A program made the position numbers and the translations under genes. The notes beneath the pieces are model-generated. The model saw only the letters and a program-made list of their open reading frames with translations. It was not told the DNA's origin and searched no databases. From positions 1,612,001 through 1,676,000 of the forward strand of contig JBKYIJ010000008.1 of the NCBI GenBank assembly GCA_047030855.1: DNA of 64,000 nt, read 5' to 3'. Below, piece by piece: positions 16,501-25,340 of this stretch; position 1 is the stretch's first letter; each line of letters opens with the position of its first letter. The DNA comes from QVMM01 sp047030855 (GTDB lineage Bacteria; Bacteroidota; Bacteroidia; Bacteroidales; Dysgonomonadaceae).

Positions 16501-16757
16501 TTAGTATTGACGCTTTATGTTGTAATTTTCCACAACAATCGTACTTTGATGTTTTCCTCCCGTAAATGTAACCGTACCTGTTCTACTATTAGATCCATAA
16601 TCTGTTCTGCCATTTGGTAAAATTCTTCCGATAGGGGTAAGATGGCGGTATGGAGAAACTGGTATTTCAACAGTTTGTGATTCAACTCTTGTTGCTCTGC
16701 TATGAGCAATGTCATCATGCGAACCATTCACTTGCTTTTCATATTGTTCATAAGTTT
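16501..16757 (-). pseudogene. Remnant of an Rhs toxin tip
   Basis: A short frame, open from about 16757, reads ETYEQYEKQVNGSHDDIAHS and then HLTPIGRILPNGRTDYGSNS and ends KRQY. It has no Rhs core and no convincing start, although a GTG at 16731 could start a 76-aa product. It looks like the end of a C-terminal toxin domain whose front part has been lost. Its neighbours on both sides are immunity-like genes, consistent with serial displacement of tips. Confidence 0.5.
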
Positions 16758-16810
16758 CATGTATTTAAGGCACTGGCTTGAGTCAGGACTAATCGTATGG
16801 AGAATATTTG

Positions 16811-17089
16811 TCAAGAATGAGTATTATCCATATTTTGTGTTTTATAATATTTTATATACATTATAATAGCTATAGAAAAAAAGAATAATTGATCTATCAA
16901 TTTCATGTAATAATAACATAATCCAACATCAACCTTTTTATAAGATTCTGTGAGTTTATCATAAGGTATTAAATTTACAATTAAAATATTAATAAAGATT
17001 ATCAAAACCAAACACCATGGTTTTAACAATGGATATTGTTTTAAATGAAAACAAAAATAATATAGTATAACAACGGAAAATATTAGCAT
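16811..17089 (-). CDS. Small membrane protein
   Basis: 92 aa, three hydrophobic segments (MLIFSVVILYYFCF, CLVLIIFINILIVNL, LFFFSIAIIMYI). The frame is open upstream to about 17195 without a good start, and a 16-bp direct repeat (17079-17094 and 17108-17123) overlaps the presumed start, so the 5' end may be rearranged. Probably an immunity-type or decayed membrane protein of the island. No family recognised. Confidence 0.4.
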   Translation of the reverse strand: MLIFSVVILYYFCFHLKQYPLLKPWCLVLIIFINILIVNLIPYDKLTESYKKVDVGLCYYYMKLIDQLFFFSIAIIMYIKYYKTQNMDNTHS

Positions 17090-17234
17090 TAATATAGGTA
17101 TAACAAGAATATTAGCATTAATACTACCAATTACTAAATATAATAATGATGATAATATGTCAAATAATAGTCTTATTAAAAAAAATTAAACAAAACCGTA
17201 GTATATAAACTTATTATTAATCATATTCTAATTA

Positions 17235-17588
17235 CTATTTTTTTAATTTTATTAAAGGTTCATTGTTTTTTAAACTACTATATGGAGACAAGATATTTAT
17301 TTTTCCTGCTTCACGGTCTTTTTCACCATAATCTTTTCCTCTAATATATCCAACCCTCATTTCAGCACCTTCTTGGCTAAAAGCACCAATGAAAAATAGA
17401 ATATCTGAGGTGGTCGTGGATTTATTATTGTATTTTTTTTCATAACCAATAGGAAATGTAGCATCTTGATTCCGATTCCCGGTATTATATTTTTTTGAAT
17501 ATTCTGGAATATCGCTTCCTAAAGGGTGTAACGCTTCCTTATTAGTTTTAGCATCATCAATCAAGCCTTTATCTGATAAATCTTGCAC
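17235..17588 (-). pseudogene. Probable Rhs tip fragment
   Basis: 117 aa from a GTG, open upstream to a stop near 17640 inside the end of the preceding gene. It contains HPLGSDIPEYSKKYNTGNRN, FPIGYEKKYNN and GYIRGKDYGEKDREAGKINI. No start signal, no Rhs core and no known domain. Composition and position, right behind an immunity candidate, suggest the end of a displaced C-terminal domain. Could also be an unrelated small soluble protein. Confidence 0.35.
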
Positions 17589-17616
17589 TAAATCAGTAAA
17601 CTCTTTCGTATTTGTA

Positions 17617-18090
17617 TCAGGGATTAGCTTCGATTTTTTTTAATCCCATTTTCTCATAGTCTTTTTTGTATTTTTCGTTTTTCGACGCCTTATATTCAGT
17701 TATTATTATTTTTATGTCACCTAATATCTTATTGATATTTCTTTCTTCTGAATAAGACTTCGAGGGCAAGAATATAAGTAAACTGTCTGGATATTGTATC
17801 TTATAATACAGGATAGTATTCTCAAAGAGAATATCTTTATTTTCTATTGAATAATTATCATCCTTATCAGATATAAATATACAAGAATGATCTCCCATTA
17901 ACCCCCAAACTTTTGTTTTTATGTAAATAGTCTGGTTCACATCCTCAAAATATAAAGGAATGGAGTTAGTTATTGGTTGCATGACTTCATCTATTTTAGA
18001 AAGATCTCTATATAGTTTATAGACAAAGACTAATATACCTAAAAATATAAGTATGGCTATGATAATCCATATATATTTTTTATTTCCCAT
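17617..18090 (-). CDS. Immunity candidate for the main Rhs toxin
   Basis: 157 aa. One N-terminal transmembrane segment (YIWIIIAILIFLGILVFVY) and a soluble domain ending in a charged helix (YKASKNEKYKKDYEKMGLKK). Its start codon lies inside the last codons of the 1144-aa Rhs gene (11-bp overlap), so translation is probably coupled, as is usual for toxin-immunity pairs. The anchor would place the domain at the membrane. No family recognised; the role rests on position. Confidence 0.6.
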   Translation of the reverse strand: MGNKKYIWIIIAILIFLGILVFVYKLYRDLSKIDEVMQPITNSIPLYFEDVNQTIYIKTKVWGLMGDHSCIFISDKDDNYSIENKDILFENTILYYKIQYPDSLLIFLPSKSYSEERNINKILGDIKIIITEYKASKNEKYKKDYEKMGLKKIEANP

Positions 18091-21000
18091 GATTCCACCC
18101 TTTCTTACTCATTCTATATTGATATGGTATTTCTCCCCATGTAGGAGCTTTAAACTTACCATGATTTGAGCTACTATATGTTCCAAATATAACAATATCA
18201 ACCTTTTGAGCATTAGAAAGTCTTCCTCCAGCACTTTCTTCGATATGTAATGCGCCTGCTAATTTCTGAAAAGTATCGAAAGATATCCCTATGCCAAAAT
18301 AAGTTCCTTGTGAAGCATTATAGCCTGCAAGGTAGTTACCTGCTGAACGAGAGCTAACATATTTTCCATTCAATGTACGACCTATACCAGGGTAATCCTT
18401 TTTTATATCAAATAAACCGCCTCCAGCAGAATTTGCAGCAATTTCTTTCAAATCCATACCCCTTGCTTTTTCATGCATTTGACTTATAATACCATCAAAA
18501 GATTCTCCAAACTGAATAGTAAATCCTTCTCCTTTTGAACTAAAATCTGGTAAAAACTCATCCCAATATTCTGTTTCTCCCATATTAGTCCCATTCTTTG
18601 CCAATAATTCACTCCCATCATATGTATCTGCACTTATACTATGCTTGAATACTCCCAGATTGCCATCATTATAAACAGCAACCACATTACCTAAAGAATC
18701 TGTATGGGTTGAACATCCATCGGGGTCAATGTATCTCAACGGATTGTTCATCACATAAGCATAAGGGGAATGGCTGTAATACTTCTCTGCCAATGGATCC
18801 ACCGTATGGAATCTGCCGAGCAGCGGATCATACATGCGGGCATGGAAATCATACCAGTTCAATCCGTGCATCTGGTCGAACTCCTTGCCTCCGAACTTGT
18901 AGGGCTGCGCTCCCGCATCGCCTGTCTTTTGTTGCAGGGGTGTGCCGAACGGATGATATTCCGTGCGCTGCACCGTCTGTCCGTTGCCGTCCACTACGTC
19001 ACGGATGTTGCCCAGATAATCCTTCAGCTGGAAATGGGTGTCTACCGTGTAGCTTGTCGTACCGTTATCTATGTCGTAATGTGATACAAACTGATCGTAT
19101 CCCCCTTCAAAGAGAAGTTTGTCAGGGGTATTCTGACTCCCTTTATAAATCAGGTTTCCGGAATAAAATGTCTGATCCGTTCTGTAAAGCCGCGGACTGA
19201 CAGAAACCGTGCCTTTGATTTGTTCGTCCGTCAAAGGCTGCGCGACTGCCTGTTTTGCTGTCAGGTATCTGGCTTTTACTTTCATTCCGTCGGCTGTATA
19301 TAGGTAGTATATGGCATTCCCGTTTTTAAAACGTATTATCTCGGGTAAATTTAATGAATTATATTTGATTTCCGTTATACCTCTTCCCGAATCGGAGGTT
19401 AAGGATCCGTTCTTGTTGTATGTAAAAGTACTGTTCTCTCCGGGATATTCGGTATAGGATGCTCCTCTGTTGTCTGCATATTCATTAAACAGGTTGTTTA
19501 TCTGATTCCCGGTGTAATTTATATCGAGTAAATCCGAAGGCCAGCCATTCACTGTACGATATACCTGTGTGATATTGCCGTGCTTGTCATAGCTGAATCC
19601 TTCTTCTTGCTTGTCATCATATGCCATAGTCAACCTGTTGAGATTGTCGTAATCGAATGTTGAACTGTAGTTTGTCCCGTCTTTGTACTGGTAGATCATC
19701 TGGGAGATGTTGCCGTTGTATGAAGGGGTACCCAGTGTCGGTTTTTCATAATTGAGGGTTTGCGCAAAGCCTGTATAATTCTCGGTTGTAGCGGTTCTCC
19801 AGCCTCTTATGTTATATCCGTACCGGCTCGAAAGGTGATTGCCTTGTGATTTTCCGGCGAGTCTGCCCAATTCGTCATAGCTGTTTTTTTCAATTGTAAT
19901 TCCATTTCGTGTAACTTGCGTCAGACGTCCTGCATGGTCATAGGTATAGTTGTACTGTTCGGTATATTGCTCGGCAAATTCATCGTCATTTATCCAGATA
20001 TATTGATTGAATTTATGTTCAACAAGTCTGCTGGTAGGTTGTCCTACAAAATTATAGGCAATGTATTCAATATCTTTACCGGAGATATTGGTGGACTGTG
20101 TTTGAATCACTCTTCCTTTCTCATCATAATAATATACTGTATATAGGAAACTATTCGAACCGTTAAGCAAGGCAGTCATTGTTCCCGTCAACAATCCTTT
20201 GGCAGCATTTTTATCAGTGTCACTGCCATAACGTGTGTCATAGCCTGATCTATTGATGTATTTCAAATTTTTAAAGCCTTCTAAATTTAAGAAATCATAG
20301 TTGTCGTAATAATTAGCAGTCCTCAGTTGAAAAACATCCCAGTAAAATCGGATGTTATCTATTTGATATCCCCCAAACCGAAGCCAAGTAGGATCTATTC
20401 CGTTATAGGTGGCCTTAGGGACTTGGTCTTCTGAGAGAAAAACTCTTTCTGTTTCTCCCGTAAAAGCTATCCTTCCGAACACATCATATACGTTGCAATT
20501 CCATTTTCCGGTTGTATAACCAGCTTCCGGTTGATAAGTAGTTTTTGCAATTCTTTGTTCTCCGTCTTGTGAATAAATCAGTCGGTCTGCCGCATCGTAT
20601 TTGTATTCTATCCAGTCACAACCGGGCAGTCGTTTCTTGATGCAACGACCATAAGCATCATATATGTAAGAATAGGCATATTTTAAAATATTTTGACTAT
20701 TCATATGGTAAATTCCGTTTCGGATTAACAAATCAGCGAGTATTGGGGGTATAACAAATCTGAGATTTCCTGCTTGGTCATAGATATAATATGTTTCATG
20801 ATCACCAATTTTATCATGAAACCCTCCTGTACGTGTTAATATAAGTTTGCCAAATATATCGGTATAATTTTCAATGCTTTTACCATCTTCATCAATACTT
20901 TTTGACAGAAAAAGGCAACTGTCTCCATAATAAAAACTTGTACATATAATGTTATTTCCATTAATTACAAATTGTTTAACTTTTTCTGCTGAAAATTTAT

Positions 21001-21514
21001 ATTTGAATTTGAGACTTTTATCTGATTTAAACCATGCTTCACCAGATCCTTGTTTTGAAACAGGTAATTCTCCTACGTATTCACTATAGTTAATAACATA
21101 AGGTTTAGCATCTTTATAAAAACTTGTGGCATTTTTAATAAGGTCATAATTATGTTTGTAGTTACCATAATTACCCTGTATTGGAACAGGTAAAAAATGC
21201 TTTTCAGTTATCTGAGCTTCTCCTTCTATGAAAAGTCTTTCTTTTGAATTAATGATGTCGGCTTTTTGTGGAGAAAATTTATGATATACAGACTGTTTAA
21301 TTTCTCCATATCCATCAAGATAGTCAATACTGATTACAGAATTATTTGGATTCATTTGAGTCCCAACTTTAATTTCCATTCGAGGCTCGGCTGTAAGTAT
21401 ATAATTCTGTTCCAAAGTCCCTTTTATATTCGTTTGAGAGTTACATGGAAGTAAGAAGATTCCAATATTTAATAGCAGTAACCATATTTTAATATATATA
21501 TTTGAGTTTTTCAT
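18080..21514 (-). CDS. Exported Rhs protein with C-terminal toxin-like tip
   Basis: 1144 aa. Residues 1-27 are a signal peptide (ending PCNSQ), so this Rhs protein enters the periplasm by Sec. A long middle part holds many YD-type repeats (YDAAGNL-like: YDQAGNLRFV, YDAYGRCIK, YDNLNRLTMAYDD). The Rhs-associated core ends with HGLNWYDFHARMYDPLLGRF, DPLAEKYY and NNPLRYIDPDG near residue 930. The variable tip (about 210 residues) contains DIKKDYPGIGRTLNGKYVSS, RSAGNYLAGYNASQGTYFG and FGTYSSSNHGKFKAPTWGEI. This resembles tips annotated as polymorphic toxin type 44-like, a call of low certainty. Upstream partner 6 bp away, immunity candidate overlapping downstream. Confidence 0.88.
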   Translation of the reverse strand: MKNSNIYIKIWLLLLNIGIFLLPCNSQTNIKGTLEQNYILTAEPRMEIKVGTQMNPNNSVISIDYLDGYGEIKQSVYHKFSPQKADIINSKERLFIEGEAQITEKHFLPVPIQGNYGNYKHNYDLIKNATSFYKDAKPYVINYSEYVGELPVSKQGSGEAWFKSDKSLKFKYKFSAEKVKQFVINGNNIICTSFYYGDSCLFLSKSIDEDGKSIENYTDIFGKLILTRTGGFHDKIGDHETYYIYDQAGNLRFVIPPILADLLIRNGIYHMNSQNILKYAYSYIYDAYGRCIKKRLPGCDWIEYKYDAADRLIYSQDGEQRIAKTTYQPEAGYTTGKWNCNVYDVFGRIAFTGETERVFLSEDQVPKATYNGIDPTWLRFGGYQIDNIRFYWDVFQLRTANYYDNYDFLNLEGFKNLKYINRSGYDTRYGSDTDKNAAKGLLTGTMTALLNGSNSFLYTVYYYDEKGRVIQTQSTNISGKDIEYIAYNFVGQPTSRLVEHKFNQYIWINDDEFAEQYTEQYNYTYDHAGRLTQVTRNGITIEKNSYDELGRLAGKSQGNHLSSRYGYNIRGWRTATTENYTGFAQTLNYEKPTLGTPSYNGNISQMIYQYKDGTNYSSTFDYDNLNRLTMAYDDKQEEGFSYDKHGNITQVYRTVNGWPSDLLDINYTGNQINNLFNEYADNRGASYTEYPGENSTFTYNKNGSLTSDSGRGITEIKYNSLNLPEIIRFKNGNAIYYLYTADGMKVKARYLTAKQAVAQPLTDEQIKGTVSVSPRLYRTDQTFYSGNLIYKGSQNTPDKLLFEGGYDQFVSHYDIDNGTTSYTVDTHFQLKDYLGNIRDVVDGNGQTVQRTEYHPFGTPLQQKTGDAGAQPYKFGGKEFDQMHGLNWYDFHARMYDPLLGRFHTVDPLAEKYYSHSPYAYVMNNPLRYIDPDGCSTHTDSLGNVVAVYNDGNLGVFKHSISADTYDGSELLAKNGTNMGETEYWDEFLPDFSSKGEGFTIQFGESFDGIISQMHEKARGMDLKEIAANSAGGGLFDIKKDYPGIGRTLNGKYVSSRSAGNYLAGYNASQGTYFGIGISFDTFQKLAGALHIEESAGGRLSNAQKVDIVIFGTYSSSNHGKFKAPTWGEIPYQYRMSKKGWNHGK
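18776..18887. repeat. Rhs core seam, copy 1 (parent gene)
   Basis: The in-place copy of the conserved core end, encoding KEFDQMHGLNWYDFHARM to DPLAEKYY. Displaced copies are at 15886-15997 and 13937-14049. On the minus strand it contains AAGGAGTTCGACCAGATG, a ribosome-binding-site-like arrangement inside the coding sequence. Confidence 0.8.
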
Positions 21515-21519
21515 ATAAT

Positions 21520-24500
21520 TTACCTTTTATAATTATACTGATAATGTTTTAAAATATTTCCAGACTTATCCAAAATATAAACCAATCTGCCAAAATCATC
21601 ATATTCATAATATGTGATATTACCATTTGCCTCCTCTATAGAGGATATTTTATCAGGAAAAATACTATCATAATTTATGCATTTTACATGTAAATCGTTT
21701 TGAGAACTTCTTATTTGCGAACAGACAGTTTCATTTGTTATTTCACCTTTATAATTCAAGACTTCACCTCTCAACAAGTTATTTTTCCATAAATAGAAGA
21801 TTGAGAATGCTCCATTTTCTTTCATTAAAGACAAACAATTTGTCCCATTTAGGTACTCATATTCTCTTAAAGTTCTAAATGTCAAACCCGATTCTGTCGT
21901 AGGAAACTGAAGTGGATTTATAGCAGCTTGTTTTTCGTTTATTAACAACCCCTTATCATTATATCCGTACAGAAAACAAGAAGTTAATACATCCTTACCT
22001 TGTATTTTGTCATATTTCCAAGTAGTATGTTTATCTATTTTACTTCGAAAATATGTCGAATAAGAATATTCAGTTCTACTATTTTCTGTAAGATTTCCAT
22101 CAATATCTTTTACGATAACAGACTCAGGAAGGGTTGCACCCATTACGTTCACATATTGAGGATCTCCATTATTATATTTTCCGCTCCTGTATTTGTAGGT
22201 GATCTGTTTTTTTTGTGCTCCTTTGCCTCCACCTCTAATTTCTGTAATGGTTTCACTTAATAAGTATTTTTTATAAGGAATCAGGCGATAACTTCCAATA
22301 AAATAATTAGTCCCGGTTCCTACAGGTTCGGCCCCAAGATCACTTATCGGCAACCGATACGAACTAGTACGAGTAGAAAGATCTTTAAGAAAATTTATTT
22401 CTTTATTTAAAGTCAAAGGCGGAACGGGTACTTCATTTACTTCCGATTTAAAATCCCAAGCCAAAGTATAAAGTCCCGAAGGGATATAATCATTATTAAC
22501 ATCAAACGGTTTTTCTGCTATTTTATATTCATACTCTGTTATTGTACTTTTACCAACGGAACAGTCATATACTACTTTTTTCTTTAAAAGCCCCCTGAAG
22601 TGATCTTTCGAAGTTATGTTTCCATATTTTATAATCCCGGGGCTGTCGAATAAACCTCTTATGGGATAACCCGATCCACATTCAATCAAGGAATCATCTT
22701 CATCGAGATTACGGCCGCCATCATCCAAGAGGGATGTATAATAGTAATTGGTAATTTTATTATATTCCCATGTTTTTGGATAGGTATCTTCTCTTACTTC
22801 CACACCAGGATAACATATATGGCTCCCTTGTGTAGATGATGATTGTTGTGCCACATCGAATATACGATAAAATTCGGTAGTGTGGACTAATGTGCTCATC
22901 CCTCCATATCCAGGATCAAACTCTTGAAGAGAGCAGTAGCCCGTTACGTAATATTTCTCTTGCATGCGGGGAGCTTCCATCAAAACTCCTTCCCCGTAAT
23001 GAAATTCCTTTGTTGTTCCTTTTTCTCCGTCAAAATCTGTAATTATAGATATACGCTGCCCTCCGCAGGTCCTTTCATAGGGATTCTTTCCTCTGTCTTT
23101 CGTAATACTGAAGTAAGTTATATTCACAGTCGGCTCCATATAACCTCTTTTGAGAAAATCGTAGAACCAAGGATTTGCTTTGGATCTTATTTTTCCGGGC
23201 TTAAGGTACGCTGTGAAATTCCCTTTCCCAAAATGTTTTTTTACCGTTTCTCCGTTTTTTATCAAATCATTCGTTATTATAACATACGCTTCTACTCTCC
23301 GATCTGCAAAAATATTGGTAATCCCTGACACATCTGTTCCCTGTTTGACGAAATAGACTACTGGCATATCTTCCATTACCTGTTTCTCACAATATTCGAA
23401 AGGAGTATTACAATTGCTGAAAAACTGATTTGCAGGACCACCTAAAATGGAACCAGAGTAGTCAAACCATGCCTGATCATCGACTATCTCGGGATCATAC
23501 ATTGTAGGGTTATAATAACCATAAGCGCTAACTGTCACTTCAGAAACATTGTACAAATCCGTAGATAGTTTGCTTATACTGTTATCCATATTTTTCCAGA
23601 TCAACTGATCGGTAGCAAACTTTCCATGTACAGGATCGCCCCCACCACTTTCAGGATTTTTCACATTGCCTATGTAACTATACCTGTGCGGTTCCCATAC
23701 GAATTCGGTATAAGCCTTTGTCGGATATGTTATCTTCTTTAACATTCCAGTCCTTGAATAAAATTCTTCACCGGATGGTGGATTTTCCTTGTCTTTTGCA
23801 TCATATCCTCTCGGATATCTGTCGAATGCATTAATTTTATCAATATAATCATAAATGCCAATATTACCACTATTATTAAGGGGGAAGGCATTATCTGTAG
23901 GATTCCATGTAATATATCCCCAAAAATCACATCCACCTCTTGATTTCACAATAGATTGATAAGGGTCCCAATAATCAAAAGAAAAAAGATCTATTGTCTC
24001 ATCCTGATTTTTAACTGAAATATCTTCAATGGAAGTAAGGCACATAAATCCGGGACTTGAGTCTTTTCCTCCATTTCCATACCCATAAAGATATTCATAA
24101 TTGAATCGAAGATGCTTTATTAACTGATTGGTTCCGTTACCGGTATAGTACACTTTGATTGCATCAATACGGTTGTTGGTGGGAGTATCTTTGCGGAATT
24201 CTTTATCTTTCCGTTCAAATACTACCAGATAATTTTTAGTCTGGATTTGACTTATTACCTTCAAAAACCTCCATGGAGCACTGACATATCCTTTTGCTGC
24301 AGGATAATCTTTACAGTTGTGTGTGCCTATAATAGGTACTGACGCTCCGATGTAACTGATTTGATCATTTTCAGTTACAATGAAACCTCCGAAACTACCG
24401 CTGGTGTTTCGATTCATCACCTGCGCATAGCTGAATATTGCCTCCTGTTTTGTGGGCGAGACTATCTTAGCAAGGTATTTCGTTGTCCAATAAGTAAATA

Positions 24501-25299
24501 ACTCAGGAGAAGAACTTGTACTATAATCTTTCAATACATATTCTTGGTTCTCCACGTTAGCAATATTTTGTGGGGTCTGCGGTATTTGATTATTTTTATT
24601 AAAATAATACTCATAACCATTAATATCCCGAAACTCACTTACCGGACTTGAGGCAGACGGATTTATCAATTCAATATCCGATTCGCTCTGAAAATATAAA
24701 ACAGGATGTCCGGCATTGTCTTCTCCATAAACAAATTTGCCTGAATATCCCATGAAAGAAAAATGGTAAAAATCAGGTTCTATATCAATATAATTCTGTT
24801 TATATTGATTATAAAATCCTCTATTTCTATCATATCTGTCACCTTTTTCTCCTCCGGGAGAAGGTACTCCTGGAGCAGGGAAATAGGCAACTCCAAGTAC
24901 GTTGGAAATATATTTTACGTATTCATGATAACCAAAACTATTGTCTGAACTGAAAAAACCTCTCTTACCCAAATCATCAGGCAATCCTCTGATAGATCTT
25001 GTTACAGATCCCCCCACATTTAAATTCCATCCTAATCCTACATTGGATGCTATATCATCACCCTTCACCCCTCCGGAAATATAGTTAAGAGAAATAGGAA
25101 TCTCAATATCGCCATCCTTCAAAACATACAAAGGCAAACTGATTGATGGTTTTCCAATGTAATAATTAACATCAATATTTGCAGGAGAAACCATATTTGA
25201 GGCTTCTGCAGAAGGATGTATCACTTGCGTTTCGGTTTGGTTAAATGCATATTGATTTAAAAATAAAAATAACAGAATAATTAATATATATTTTTTCAT
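21520..25299 (-). CDS. Large exported Rhs-family partner protein
   Basis: 1259 aa with a signal peptide (MKKYILIILLFLFLNQYAF). The N-terminal part has the arrangement YYIGKPSISLPLYVL, PISLNYISGGVKG and SNVGLGWNLNVGGSVTRSI, recalling the SpvB-type start of Tc-toxin B components and of Bacteroidetes Rhs proteins. The end carries a single YD repeat (YYEYDDFGRLVYILDKSGN) and no toxin tip. It lies 6 bp upstream of the tip-bearing Rhs gene. The pair may form one two-subunit shell, as TcB and TcC do; this is inference. No frameshift despite many A runs. Confidence 0.75.
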   Translation of the reverse strand: MKKYILIILLFLFLNQYAFNQTETQVIHPSAEASNMVSPANIDVNYYIGKPSISLPLYVLKDGDIEIPISLNYISGGVKGDDIASNVGLGWNLNVGGSVTRSIRGLPDDLGKRGFFSSDNSFGYHEYVKYISNVLGVAYFPAPGVPSPGGEKGDRYDRNRGFYNQYKQNYIDIEPDFYHFSFMGYSGKFVYGEDNAGHPVLYFQSESDIELINPSASSPVSEFRDINGYEYYFNKNNQIPQTPQNIANVENQEYVLKDYSTSSSPELFTYWTTKYLAKIVSPTKQEAIFSYAQVMNRNTSGSFGGFIVTENDQISYIGASVPIIGTHNCKDYPAAKGYVSAPWRFLKVISQIQTKNYLVVFERKDKEFRKDTPTNNRIDAIKVYYTGNGTNQLIKHLRFNYEYLYGYGNGGKDSSPGFMCLTSIEDISVKNQDETIDLFSFDYWDPYQSIVKSRGGCDFWGYITWNPTDNAFPLNNSGNIGIYDYIDKINAFDRYPRGYDAKDKENPPSGEEFYSRTGMLKKITYPTKAYTEFVWEPHRYSYIGNVKNPESGGGDPVHGKFATDQLIWKNMDNSISKLSTDLYNVSEVTVSAYGYYNPTMYDPEIVDDQAWFDYSGSILGGPANQFFSNCNTPFEYCEKQVMEDMPVVYFVKQGTDVSGITNIFADRRVEAYVIITNDLIKNGETVKKHFGKGNFTAYLKPGKIRSKANPWFYDFLKRGYMEPTVNITYFSITKDRGKNPYERTCGGQRISIITDFDGEKGTTKEFHYGEGVLMEAPRMQEKYYVTGYCSLQEFDPGYGGMSTLVHTTEFYRIFDVAQQSSSTQGSHICYPGVEVREDTYPKTWEYNKITNYYYTSLLDDGGRNLDEDDSLIECGSGYPIRGLFDSPGIIKYGNITSKDHFRGLLKKKVVYDCSVGKSTITEYEYKIAEKPFDVNNDYIPSGLYTLAWDFKSEVNEVPVPPLTLNKEINFLKDLSTRTSSYRLPISDLGAEPVGTGTNYFIGSYRLIPYKKYLLSETITEIRGGGKGAQKKQITYKYRSGKYNNGDPQYVNVMGATLPESVIVKDIDGNLTENSRTEYSYSTYFRSKIDKHTTWKYDKIQGKDVLTSCFLYGYNDKGLLINEKQAAINPLQFPTTESGLTFRTLREYEYLNGTNCLSLMKENGAFSIFYLWKNNLLRGEVLNYKGEITNETVCSQIRSSQNDLHVKCINYDSIFPDKISSIEEANGNITYYEYDDFGRLVYILDKSGNILKHYQYNYKR

Positions 25300-25340
25300 A
25301 GCAGAATAATTTGTAGTTTATGATGGAAAAAGGAATTATA

